Assembly (NCBI RefSeq): GCF_031085165.1
Contig: NZ_JAVHTY010000003.1
Location: 248,001-312,000 of the forward strand
Source: Pseudomonas sp. 102515
Lineage (GTDB): Bacteria; Pseudomonadota; Gammaproteobacteria; Pseudomonadales; Pseudomonadaceae
Length of the DNA stretch: 64,000 nt
Direction of reading: 5' to 3'
Shown here in pieces: positions 7,749 to 15,655 of the stretch (its first letter is position 1; the number at the start of each line of letters is the position of its first letter). The notes beneath the pieces are model-generated. The model saw only the letters and a list, made by a program, of their open reading frames with translations, made no database searches and had not been told where the DNA came from. Both the position numbers and the translations under genes were made by a program.

Positions 7749-9639
7749 CGCTGCCCAGGGCCGGCAGGCCATCGCTCAGGCAGACGCGATTGCGCCCGCC
7801 GCGCTTGGCCGCATAGAGCGCGCGATCGGCGTCTTCCAGGAGCCCCAGGCCGTGTTCGAGATTGCTCGGCACGGTCACGGCGACGCCGATGCTGACCGAC
7901 GGCCGCAAGCGCCCCCGCTCGGTCTGCAACTCCAGCCCCGCCACCTCCTGGCGGATGCGCTCCGCCAGCGTCCGGGCCGCGACCTGGTCGCTACCGGGCA
8001 GGGCGATGACGAATTCCTCACCGCCATAACGCGCCGCCACCTCCCCCGCCCGCTGGACGTGCTGGCGCAGCACCTGGGCCACGCACTTGAGGCATTCATC
8101 GCCCAGGGTATGGCCATGGGTGTCGTTGACCGCCTTGAAATGGTCGAGGTCCACCAGCAGCACCGCCAGCGGCAGCTCGGCGCGGATGGCACGGCGGATC
8201 TCCTGCTGGAAGACCCGCTCGAAATGCCGGCGATTGCCGAGGCCGGTCAGGGAATCGGTCTGGCTCTGGTGCAGCAGCTCGCGATTCAGTCGCTCCAGGC
8301 TGGCCTTGGCCTGCTGCAACTCCACGGTGCGCAGCGCCACCCGCAATTCCAGCTCGACAAAGGAGGCCTCGCGCTCCCGCGCCAGGGCGGTGGAGGCTTC
8401 CAGGGCCTGCCGCTGGGCCTCGATCCGCGCCCGCCGCTGCAGACTCAGGCCCTCGGTGAGTCCCATCGACAGCAGCACGAAGCCCAAGGCGAAGCCAGCC
8501 ATCTGCCCGTGGAAGGCCAGGCCGTCCGCGGCCAGCCAACCGGCCACCGCCAGCAGCTGGACCAGGCTGCCCATGAGCAACAGGGCCCAGGCGGCGCTGA
8601 ACCACAGCGCCATGCGACTGCCGCGCAGTGCCAGGTAGGTGGTGGTGCCCAGCAGGCCCAGGCAACTCAGCGCCATCATGCCGAGCAGTTCCTGGAAGCT
8701 CAGCAGATTCGGCCAGAACAGTGCGACGACCAGCGCCACGCTCCAGTAGCCGATCAGCAGGCGATTGCCGAAGTCGATCCAGCGGCCGCCCTGATAGAGG
8801 CTGAGCAGATAGCGGACGAACAGCCCGGCGCTCAGCAGGCACAGGGCGGCAAAGGCCAGATGGGCACGCAGGGCGAAGGTCGGGCTCTCCGGCCAGAGCT
8901 GCCAGGCGCCATAACCGGTGGTGACCGCCTGATAACCGATGACGCTGAACAGATAGAGGGCGTACCGGCCAAAGCCGGAGCGGCGGCCAAAGCTCCATAG
9001 CGTGAGGGTCAGGAGCAGGATGGTGAACAGACAGCCAAAGAAACCGCCGATCAGCCAGGCGTCCTGCTGGGCTTCGCGCAGATAGGCGGCCGGGGTCACC
9101 AGCCGCAGCGGCAGGACGAAGGTTTCCCGCGAATCCAACCGCAGATAGACCTCCTCCACCGCACCGGCGGTTGGTGCCAGGGCGAACATCAACTGCCGAC
9201 CAGGCAGTGCCCGCTGCGACGCCGGCAGGACCAGGCCACTCTGCTGCAGCGGACTCCAGTGACCATCGGCACCGCGGGTGCGCAGGTCCAGGCGGTCCAG
9301 CACCGGCCAGGTCGGAATCAGCCACCAGGCCTGGTCGTCGCGCCCCTGGATGGCGAAGCGCAGCCAGAGGCCCTGGCGACCGTCATGGAGCAGCATCTCC
9401 AGTTCATCGGGCGCATGCCAGCCATCTTCGCCGCCACTGGGGCGTGCGGCGGCCTCGGCAAACGTCAGACTGGCAGGTGCCTTGAGGATCTCCAGCGCCG
9501 GTCGGGGATCGTAGCTGCGTCCCGGGTCATCGAGCCGCAAGACCTGCGCCTGGCCGTCGAGGGTGATCAACAGCCATACCAGCAGGTGCAAAGCTCGATT
9601 GCGCCCACCGGCGCACAGGGCGGCCAGGAATCCATTCAT
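7738..9639 (-). CDS. Membrane diguanylate cyclase, 7TMR-DISM plus GGDEF
   Basis: Probably makes cyclic di-GMP from two GTP in response to a periplasmic ligand. With the ATG at 9639 (GGATG 8 nt upstream) the protein has 633 residues. It starts with a signal peptide (about 1-35, ending DGQAQV), then a periplasmic 7TMR-DISMED2-like beta domain (about 40-175), seven predicted membrane helices (about 185-395), a short coiled coil (REREASFVELELRVALRTVE), and a C-terminal GGDEF domain. The active site is RYGGEEF and the metal aspartate is in LLVDLDHFKAVND. The inhibitory I-site position reads RAGE instead of RxxD, so product inhibition may be weak. Upstream ATGs would put charged, non-signal sequence before the signal peptide. 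Confidence 0.88.
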   Translation of the reverse strand: MNGFLAALCAGGRNRALHLLVWLLITLDGQAQVLRLDDPGRSYDPRPALEILKAPASLTFAEAAARPSGGEDGWHAPDELEMLLHDGRQGLWLRFAIQGRDDQAWWLIPTWPVLDRLDLRTRGADGHWSPLQQSGLVLPASQRALPGRQLMFALAPTAGAVEEVYLRLDSRETFVLPLRLVTPAAYLREAQQDAWLIGGFFGCLFTILLLTLTLWSFGRRSGFGRYALYLFSVIGYQAVTTGYGAWQLWPESPTFALRAHLAFAALCLLSAGLFVRYLLSLYQGGRWIDFGNRLLIGYWSVALVVALFWPNLLSFQELLGMMALSCLGLLGTTTYLALRGSRMALWFSAAWALLLMGSLVQLLAVAGWLAADGLAFHGQMAGFALGFVLLSMGLTEGLSLQRRARIEAQRQALEASTALAREREASFVELELRVALRTVELQQAKASLERLNRELLHQSQTDSLTGLGNRRHFERVFQQEIRRAIRAELPLAVLLVDLDHFKAVNDTHGHTLGDECLKCVAQVLRQHVQRAGEVAARYGGEEFVIALPGSDQVAARTLAERIRQEVAGLELQTERGRLRPSVSIGVAVTVPSNLEHGLGLLEDADRALYAAKRGGRNRVCLSDGLPALGSGRG

Positions 9640-9708
9640 GGGGCGGCATCCACAGCCTGGAGGAAGATAAGGCAGCTGTAGCACCAGTGCCCTGGAGAAA
9701 AAAGCGTG

Positions 9709-9729
9709 TTGATAGCATAACGCCATCAA
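9709..9729. promoter_or_regulatory. Imperfect 21-bp palindrome upstream of GGDEF gene
   Basis: TTGATAGC-ATAAC-GCCATCAA forms arms TTGATnGC / GCnATCAA around 5 bp, 70 nt upstream of the diguanylate cyclase start. It resembles an operator for a dimeric regulator. No regulator gene adjoins it. Confidence 0.3.
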
Positions 9730-9827
9730 GCCTGTTCCTGCCAAGGGATTTCTGCAGGCGACCAGAGGCCTGGGCCCGGGACGGACCCAGTGGCGCCACC
9801 CTGTCTGGAACGCCTTGGAGCGTGGTC

Positions 9828-10715
9828 CTAGCGGTCGCCCAGCGCCATGTTGGGTAGGGCCGCCAGCGGCCGTACGAAACGGAAGGGAATGGAGACCATT
9901 TCACCGCCAGCGTGGGCCTGAACGACGAAGTGCAGATGGGGACCGGTGCTGCGCCCAGTGTTGCCCGACTCCGCCAGGGGCGTGCCGATCTCCACCCGCT
10001 CGCCGGGCCGCACCTTGACCGAGCCGCGGCGCAGGTGCAGATAGGCGCTCTGGCTGCCGTCCTCGTGGGCGATGCGCACGAAGTTGCCGGAGGGGTTGGG
10101 ACCATGGCCGAACTGGCCGTTTTCCACGTCGATCACCGTGCCGGCCCGGGCAGCGCTGATCGGCGTGCCCTCGGGCATGGCGATGTCCACCGCATAGCGA
10201 CCCTTGGGCGTGTTGTGGCTGAAATCGCCACCCGCGCCCTGGGTCACGTAGTAGACACCCTGGCGCCAGGGCCAGGCGTAGCCATAACCGATGCCGTTGT
10301 CGGCGCTGGCCGCGACACCCGTCGCCAGCGGCGGCAGGGTACCGACCGGCAACTGCGGACTGTAGCTGAACGCCTGATCGAAGTGCATGGGAAAGCCCTG
10401 CTGCCGCTTGCGGATCACCGCCAGCTGCACCGTGGAGCGTGGCTCGATGACCTGCCGGATCGGGCGCTCGGCACCGGCCACGTTGACGGTGCGTTGCAGG
10501 CGCAGCTCGACCCGCACGGGCACGTCGAAATCGTTGCGAACCTCGAAGATGCGGCCTTCACTGGCATTGCGCACCTTGAGCTTGACCTGCCCCTTGCGGG
10601 CCGGGCTCTTGGCGGAGGTCTTGGTCAGGGCCGCCTTCTCGGCAGCCGGCGCGAGAGTGGGCACGGCCAGGGCGAGGGTCAGGCAGGTGATCAGGGCGGT
10701 CAGGCGTCGGTCCAT
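9828..10715 (-). CDS. Secreted M23-family metallopeptidase (LytM-type), copy 1
   Basis: Probable periplasmic or secreted zinc endopeptidase acting on peptidoglycan cross-links. The protein has 295 residues from the ATG at 10715. A signal peptide (MDRRLTALITCLTLALAVPT, cleaved near APAAE) precedes an N-terminal beta domain (about 50-120). The M23 core at about 165-290 holds the zinc ligands in HNTPKGRYAVDIAMPEGTPI (HxxxxxxxxxD) and GPHLHFVV (HxH). An open frame extends upstream to 11153 but crosses the orphan terminator and is non-coding. It is a paralogue of the gene at 12052, with long identical stretches (SGNTGRSTGPHLHFVVQ). Confidence 0.85.
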   Translation of the reverse strand: MDRRLTALITCLTLALAVPTLAPAAEKAALTKTSAKSPARKGQVKLKVRNASEGRIFEVRNDFDVPVRVELRLQRTVNVAGAERPIRQVIEPRSTVQLAVIRKRQQGFPMHFDQAFSYSPQLPVGTLPPLATGVAASADNGIGYGYAWPWRQGVYYVTQGAGGDFSHNTPKGRYAVDIAMPEGTPISAARAGTVIDVENGQFGHGPNPSGNFVRIAHEDGSQSAYLHLRRGSVKVRPGERVEIGTPLAESGNTGRSTGPHLHFVVQAHAGGEMVSIPFRFVRPLAALPNMALGDR

Positions 10716-10820
10716 GGCATAGGGCCACCATGATGGGCAAGGACAGAACCTAACAAAGCCGTGCAGGGTGGGCGATGGCCAAACCACGGCTTTGTGAAGC
10801 CGCTGGCAAAGCATCGACGC

Positions 10821-10858
10821 AAATAAAAAAGCGTGGCACTCAAATCCCTGTGCCACGC
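10821..10858 (-). terminator. Strong intrinsic terminator with no gene in front of it
   Basis: On the minus strand GCGTGGCAC, a 10-nt loop and GTGCCACGC form a perfect 9-bp stem (10831-10858), followed by TTTTTTATTT (10830-10821). It lies 106 nt upstream of the M23 start and reads the same way. The only gene on the other side, araC-like, runs in the opposite direction. It therefore ends either a small RNA or a premature leader transcript of the M23 gene. Confidence 0.75.
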
Positions 10859-10882
10859 TGCCACCGATCGGACGGTAGTTCA

Positions 10883-10912
10883 AATACAGGCCTGATGGTT
10901 CAGGCAGGTCAG
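10883..10912 (-). promoter_or_regulatory. Candidate sigma-70 promoter feeding the orphan terminator
   Basis: Minus strand CTGACC (10912-10907), an 18-bp spacer and TGTATT (10888-10883); each box matches the consensus at four of six positions. A start about 7 nt downstream would give a transcript of roughly 50-60 nt ending at the terminator at 10821. Weak evidence on its own. The rest of the 10716-11064 gap shows no coding signal. Confidence 0.25.
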
Positions 10913-11064
10913 CCAAGCGGCGGGTGTTCTGTGCGACACTCCCGCAAGAGGCAGGTTTTAGGCGTGCAGAGGGGTCACCCCTGGACGCGCGCGATGCTCC
11001 GGCCATAGTGCTGCAGGTTAGGCTCTGGCACCTGGACCCGGCCCAACCGAAACGGACAGCTGTT

Positions 11065-11865
11065 ATGCAGGAACAGACAATCGACCGAGCGCGGAGCGTG
11101 GTGGCGGATGCCCCCGTCCCGCCTGCCGGTCCCCTGGTGTCCCAGCTAGGCACCTTCGCCCATGGCCAGGTGTGGCCGCCGCATGTGCACGATCAGGCGC
11201 ACCTGATGTACACGGTGAACGGCGTGCTGGAGGTCACCACCCACGAAGGGGTCTGGTACGTGCCGCCCAAGCAGGCGATCTGGATCCCGCCGCGCATCGA
11301 GCACCAGGCGCGGGCCAACGGCGAAGCCACCCTGCAGGTGGTGATCATCGAATTGCCGAGCGGCCTGCCCTGTCCCCAGGCGGCCACCCGCATGGTGCTT
11401 ATCTCGCCGCTGCTGCGCGAATTGCTGCGCTGCCTGAGACGCGGTGGCGCCTCCTACGGCGATGCCGAACTGGGCAGCCACGTACGGGCGCTGATGCTGG
11501 CGGAACTGGTGTTTCTCGAAGAGACCGCCCTGCACCTGCCGGCGCTGGCCGACCGGCGGTTGCGCACCATCCAGACCAGTCTGCACGCCGATCCCGCCGA
11601 CGACACGGCGCTGGCGACCTGGGCGCAGCAACTGCACCTCTGCTCGCGCAGTCTGGCGCGGCTGTTTCTCAAGGAAACCGGCACCAGCTTTTCCACTTGG
11701 CGCCAGCACACCCGGCTGATGCTGGCCCTGCCGCGGCTGGCCGCCGGCGAGCCGGTGACCCGGGTGGCCCTGGATCTGGGCTATGCCTCGCCCTCGGCCT
11801 TTACCCGGATGTTCCGCCGGGTGCTGGGCGTCTCGCCCAGCGAATACCTCGACGCCCAGGGCTGA
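11065..11865 (+). CDS. AraC-family transcriptional regulator
   Basis: A 266-residue regulator. The N-terminal cupin-type AraC ligand-binding domain (about 25-120) includes WPPHVHDQAHLMYTVNGVLEV and WYVPPKQAIWIPPRIEHQ. The C-terminal double helix-turn-helix (about 170-262) includes ATWAQQLHLCSRSLARLFLKE and VALDLGYASPSAFTRMFRR, ending in the classic GVSPSEYL. The ATG at 11065 gives a normal family start; the frame is open to 10924, but that region has no family similarity. It lies between two minus-strand M23 peptidase genes. The regulated gene is unknown. Confidence 0.88.
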   Translation: MQEQTIDRARSVVADAPVPPAGPLVSQLGTFAHGQVWPPHVHDQAHLMYTVNGVLEVTTHEGVWYVPPKQAIWIPPRIEHQARANGEATLQVVIIELPSGLPCPQAATRMVLISPLLRELLRCLRRGGASYGDAELGSHVRALMLAELVFLEETALHLPALADRRLRTIQTSLHADPADDTALATWAQQLHLCSRSLARLFLKETGTSFSTWRQHTRLMLALPRLAAGEPVTRVALDLGYASPSAFTRMFRRVLGVSPSEYLDAQG

Positions 11866-11878
11866 AACTAGACAAGGG

Positions 11879-12054
11879 TAAGAGCCTGCTCAAAGGCTCG
11901 CGAGCTAGAGCCAAACAAGGCCTAGGCGGCCCCACGAAAAGCCCTGAGGAAGCGGATCGGACCCGCGCTCGGGTTTACAGAGGGTAAATGAGCATTCCGA
12001 AGGGCTTTTCAACGCCGTTTGGCCGACGCGCAGCAGCCTTTGAACAGGCTCTCA
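11879..12054. repeat. Structured intergenic repeat, copy 1 (about 176 bp, inverted ends)
   Basis: The ends are inverted repeats: left TAAGAGCCTGCTCAAAGGCT, right (reverse complement) TGAGAGCCTGTTCAAAGGCT, with 2 mismatches in 20. Inside are further paired segments: GGCCAAAC/GTTTGGC, AAAAGCCCT/AGGGCTTTT, and TTTAC-5 nt-GTAAA. A homologous, shorter copy in opposite orientation is at 24441. The right end contains the stop codon of the M23 gene at 12052. It lies between convergent genes, has no ORF of its own, and resembles a large REP- or MITE-type non-autonomous element. Confidence 0.8.
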
Positions 12055-13014
12055 AGGTCCGCCCACGGCGAAGTTCGGCAGGCTGTCCACCGCCTGGGCG
12101 AAGCGGAAGGGAATGGATTCGACCGCCTCGCCGGTGTTGCGCTGGACGACGAAGTGCAGGTGCGGCCCGGTGCTGCGCCCGGTGTTGCCCGAAGACGCCA
12201 GCGCCTGACCAGGGCGCACCCACTGGCCTTCGGCGACCTTGATCGAACCGCGCTGCAGGTGCAGGTAGACGCTCATGGTGCCGTCGTCGTGGAGGATGCG
12301 CACGAAGTTGCCGGAGGGGTGATTGCCGCGCCCGTCCTGATCGTTCTCCACCTCCACCACCTGACCGGCGCGCGAGACCACGATGGGCGTGCCCTCGGGC
12401 ATGGCGATGTCCACCGCATAGCGACTCTTGGGCGTATTGTGGCTGAAACCGCCGCCGGCGCCCTGGCTGACGTTGAAGGGACCGCCCAGCCAGGGCAACG
12501 GATAGGCGAAACCGGACGCGAAGACGGGGGTGGCACTGCCCATCAGGGTGGTGAGCTGCGGGGTATAGCGTTGCGGACGGCCTGGATCGGGCGCGATCAG
12601 GGTCGCCAGGCGCGTCAGGCTGCGCGCCGGCAGGACCTTGCGGATGGGCGCCTCGCCTACCCCGCTGACATTCTGCAGCGCCGAGAGGCGCAGGGTGACG
12701 GTCACCGGCAGGAAGCTGTCGTTGCGCACCTCCAGCACCGTGCCGCCGGCATAGTGCCGCGGCTGCAGCTTGACCCGCTGGTCGAGCCGCTCGATGGGAT
12801 CGTCGCTGAAGGTCATCACCTTGGCGCCCTTCTGCGCCTTGTCGGTGTAGGTGACCACACCGTTGGCATCGACGTACTTGTAGATGGGCGCCGCCAGGAC
12901 GGGACCCGAGAAGGCGAGCGACAGCAGCAACAGGCGACAGGCAAGGGGCATGGGCAGGGCGTCAGAAATCCGCGGTGTTTCAGCGCGAAGCAGTCTCCGT
13001 GCCAGCCTCTTCAT
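12052..13014 (-). CDS. Secreted M23-family metallopeptidase with DUF4124-like N-terminus, copy 2
   Basis: Paralogue of the gene at 9828, likely another peptidoglycan endopeptidase. The protein has 320 residues from 13014. An alternative ATG at 12951 gives 299 residues with a cleaner signal peptide (MPLACRLLLLSLAFSGPVLA). After cleavage comes a DUF4124-like segment (APIYKYVDANGVVTYTDK), a middle beta domain, and an M23 core with HNTPKSRYAVDIAMPEGTPI and GPHLHFVV. Start 13014 lies 15 nt after the response regulator stop, consistent with co-transcription; neither start has a strong Shine-Dalgarno. The last codon overlaps the end of a structured repeat. Confidence 0.83.
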   Translation of the reverse strand: MKRLARRLLRAETPRISDALPMPLACRLLLLSLAFSGPVLAAPIYKYVDANGVVTYTDKAQKGAKVMTFSDDPIERLDQRVKLQPRHYAGGTVLEVRNDSFLPVTVTLRLSALQNVSGVGEAPIRKVLPARSLTRLATLIAPDPGRPQRYTPQLTTLMGSATPVFASGFAYPLPWLGGPFNVSQGAGGGFSHNTPKSRYAVDIAMPEGTPIVVSRAGQVVEVENDQDGRGNHPSGNFVRILHDDGTMSVYLHLQRGSIKVAEGQWVRPGQALASSGNTGRSTGPHLHFVVQRNTGEAVESIPFRFAQAVDSLPNFAVGGP

Positions 13015-13028
13015 GGCGCCGCCCTGCC

Positions 13029-13949
13029 CTAGGCGCCCGGCACGTAGTGCCGCTGGGCGGTGCCCTTGGCGATCAGCCGCGACAGGTAGTCGAGCTTGGC
13101 CGGGTCACGGTCGATGAAGCGGAAGTTGACCTGCACCCACTCGCTGGCCGGCGTCGCTTCCACCGCGCTGAGGGAATGCAGATAGCCATTGAGGCGTGCC
13201 ACGTCGCCACCGTCCTCGCCCTGCTCCAGGTCGAGCACGGCGGTTTCCAGAATCTGCGGCAGCGGATCGCCGCGCCGGACCACCAGCAGGGCCTCCTTGA
13301 TGCTGAGGGCCTTGATCAGGCAGGCCATGCTGGCGTTGGGCAGCCGCAGCTGGCCCTGGCCGAAGTTGGCGGCCGGCTTGCCGCGGGCGGGTGGCGGCGG
13401 CGCGCCGCCGGTGAGCAGGGCGGCACTGGAGGCGGCGACCGAGGCCGCTACCGGGGCGGCGACGGGCTGGATCACGTCGCTGCGGCCGGCGGTCAGGGCG
13501 CCGAGCGAATCGTTGGCGAAGCCAGTGGCCGGGCGTGGCTGAGCGCCGGCCTGCAGCTCGGCGAGCTTGCCGGTGCGCTGCAGGGCCTTCTTGACCTTGG
13601 CCGCCAGCTGTTCGTTGGAGAAGGGCTTGCCCATGTAGTCGGACACGCCGGCCTGGATGGCCTGGACGACGTTTTCCTTGTCGCCGCGGCTGGTGACCAT
13701 GATGAAGGGCACGCCCTTGTGGTCCGGCTGGGCACGGAACCAGGCCAGCAATTCCAGACCGGTCATGCCGGGCATTTCCCAGTCGCAGAGGATGAGGTCG
13801 AAACGCTGCTTGCCAAGCATCGTCTGGGCGCGGCGACCGTCGGCCGCCTCGTCCACCACGAGCCCGGGAAACAGATTGCGCAGGCCCTTCTTGATCAGAT
13901 CGCGGATGAAGGGCGCATCATCCACCACCAGTACGTTCAACTTGCTCAT
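13029..13949 (-). CDS. CheY-like response regulator with C-terminal extension
   Basis: A 306-residue protein. The receiver domain (1-125) is complete: VVDDAP acidic pocket, phosphoacceptor Asp in LILCDWEMPGMTG, MVTSRG threonine/serine, and KPF lysine. An Ala/Pro-rich linker (about 160-200, AAPVAASVAASSAALLTGG) joins it to a C-terminal domain of about 100 residues (LIKALSIKEALLVVRRGD through FRFIDRDPAKLDYLSRLIA), which looks PilZ-related but lacks a clear RxxxR. There is no DNA-binding domain. P. aeruginosa has a response regulator gene in the same place after phoU (PA5364). It lies 72 nt downstream of phoU, with M23 copy 2 following. Confidence 0.85.
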   Translation of the reverse strand: MSKLNVLVVDDAPFIRDLIKKGLRNLFPGLVVDEAADGRRAQTMLGKQRFDLILCDWEMPGMTGLELLAWFRAQPDHKGVPFIMVTSRGDKENVVQAIQAGVSDYMGKPFSNEQLAAKVKKALQRTGKLAELQAGAQPRPATGFANDSLGALTAGRSDVIQPVAAPVAASVAASSAALLTGGAPPPPARGKPAANFGQGQLRLPNASMACLIKALSIKEALLVVRRGDPLPQILETAVLDLEQGEDGGDVARLNGYLHSLSAVEATPASEWVQVNFRFIDRDPAKLDYLSRLIAKGTAQRHYVPGA

Positions 13950-14021
13950 CGGTCACTCCATGCCAAGTCTTCCAGCATAGCAGGCAGGTCCGGGACGCCA
14001 CCCGGGGAGTGACCGGGCGGA

Positions 14022-14747
14022 TCATTCGCGCGACCGATTGACCTCTTCGGCCATGCGCTTGAGGCCCAAGTGCCGTACGTCGGTCCCCTGTACCAGGTAG
14101 ATCACCAGCTCGGCGATGTTGCGCGCATGGTCGCCGACCCGTTCCAGCGAGCGCAGCACCCAGATGATGCTCAGCACCCGCGAGATGGAGCGTGGGTCTT
14201 CCATCATGTAGGTGGCCAGTTCGCGCAGCGCGGACTTGTATTCGCGGTCGATCAGCTTGTCGTACTGGGCCACGGACAGCGCCAGTTCGGCGTCGAAACG
14301 GGCGAAGGCGTCCAGCGCCTGATGGACCATCTTGCGCACCTGCTCGCCGATGTGGCGGACCTCGACGTAGCCGCGCGGGGCCTCGCCGTCCTCGGTCAGC
14401 TCGATGGCGCGGCGGGCGATCTTGGAGGCTTCGTCGCCGATGCGCTCCAGGTCGATCACCGACTTGGAGATGCTGATGATCAGGCGCAGGTCGGAGGCCG
14501 CGGGCTGCCGGCGGGCCAGGATGCGCAGGCATTCCTCGTCGATGCCGCGCTCCATGATGTCGATCTGGTCGTCGATGGTGCGCACCTGGCGCGCCAGGCC
14601 GGCATCGGCGTCGATCACCGCGCGCACGGCGTCGCTGACCTGCTTTTCCACCAGACCGCCCATGGCCAGCAGGTGACTGCGGACCTCTTCCAGTTCGACG
14701 TTGTATTGCTGGGAGATGTGCTGCGTGTGGCCTTCTTTGTTGATCAT
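14022..14747 (-). CDS. phoU: Phosphate signalling protein PhoU
   Basis: Negative regulator linking the PstSCAB transporter to the PhoR/PhoB two-component system. The protein has 241 residues, typical of PhoU. It is all helical, with two PhoU repeats each carrying an E/DxxxD metal motif: VIDLERIGDEASKIARRA (about 95) and LRSLERVGDHARNIAELVIY (about 200). It is in the conserved position directly after pstB. Confidence 0.97.
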   Translation of the reverse strand: MINKEGHTQHISQQYNVELEEVRSHLLAMGGLVEKQVSDAVRAVIDADAGLARQVRTIDDQIDIMERGIDEECLRILARRQPAASDLRLIISISKSVIDLERIGDEASKIARRAIELTEDGEAPRGYVEVRHIGEQVRKMVHQALDAFARFDAELALSVAQYDKLIDREYKSALRELATYMMEDPRSISRVLSIIWVLRSLERVGDHARNIAELVIYLVQGTDVRHLGLKRMAEEVNRSRE

Positions 14748-14805
14748 GCTGTCAGTCCTGCCTGAGAGGAGCGAGTCGCCGGGTGGGGCACCGGCCTGCC
14801 TGGAA

Positions 14806-15633
14806 CTAGCCGTAGCGGCCGGTGATGTAGTCTTCGGTCTGCCGCTTCGCCGGGTTGGTGAAGAGGGTGTCGGTGTCGCCGTGTTCGACCAGCTGGCCCA
14901 TGTACATGAAGGCGGTGTAGTCGGACACCCGCGCCGCCTGCTGCATGTTGTGGGTGACGATGACGATGGTGTAGCGCTGTTTCAGTTCGTGGATCAGCTC
15001 TTCCACCTTGAGGGTGGAGATGGGGTCCAGCGCCGAGCAGGGTTCGTCGAGCAGCAGCACATCGGGTTGCACGGCGATGGTGCGGGCGATCACCAGGCGC
15101 TGCTGCTGGCCGCCGGAGAGGCCCAGGGCCGACTCGTGCAGGCGGTCCTTGACCTCTTCCCACAACGCCGCGCCGTGCAGCGCCCACTCCACCGCCTCGT
15201 CGAGCACCCGCTTCTGCTTGATGCCCTGGATGCGCAGGCCGTAGACCACGTTCTCGTAGATGCTCTTGGGAAAGGGATTGGGCTTCTGGAACACCATGCC
15301 CACCCGCCGCCGCAACTCGGCGATCTCGGTGCCGCGGGCATAGATGTTCTGGCCATCGAGCAGGATCTCGCCGTCGATGCGGCAGTCCTCCACCAGGTCG
15401 TTCAGGCGATTGAAGCAGCGCAGCAGGGTCGACTTCCCGCAGCCGCTGGGGCCGATGAAGGCGGTGACCCGCTGGCGCGGGATCTCCAGGGCGATGTCCT
15501 GCAGGGCCTGCTTCTTGCCGTAGAACAGATTGAGCCGCGGCACCGACAGGGCCACGCCACCTTCGCTCGCCGCGGGCTGGGCACTGGCCGCGTAGGCGGC
15601 GGCGGTTCTGAAGATGGAGGAATCGGAAGGCAT
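14806..15633 (-). CDS. pstB: Phosphate ABC transporter ATP-binding protein PstB
   Basis: ATPase of the high-affinity phosphate importer. The protein has 275 residues. Walker [10 protein letters not shown] (about 55), signature LSGGQQQR (about 160), Walker [14 protein letters not shown] and the H-loop [13 protein letters not shown] are all intact. It starts [20 protein letters not shown], with an N-terminal extension of about 25 residues before the first strand, as in Pseudomonas PstB. It lies 22 nt after pstA. Confidence 0.97.
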   Translation of the reverse strand: MPSDSSIFRTAAAYAASAQPAASEGGVALSVPRLNLFYGKKQALQDIALEIPRQRVTAFIGPSGCGKSTLLRCFNRLNDLVEDCRIDGEILLDGQNIYARGTEIAELRRRVGMVFQKPNPFPKSIYENVVYGLRIQGIKQKRVLDEAVEWALHGAALWEEVKDRLHESALGLSGGQQQRLVIARTIAVQPDVLLLDEPCSALDPISTLKVEELIHELKQRYTIVIVTHNMQQAARVSDYTAFMYMGQLVEHGDTDTLFTNPAKRQTEDYITGRYG

Positions 15634-15655
15634 GGGGTCTCCTCGGCCGCGGGCG

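Noticed and set aside
9828-11153. 441-codon version of the first M23 gene
   Set aside because: The extra N-terminal part would run through the intrinsic terminator at 10821-10858 and is not similar to the paralogue; the signal peptide begins at 10715.
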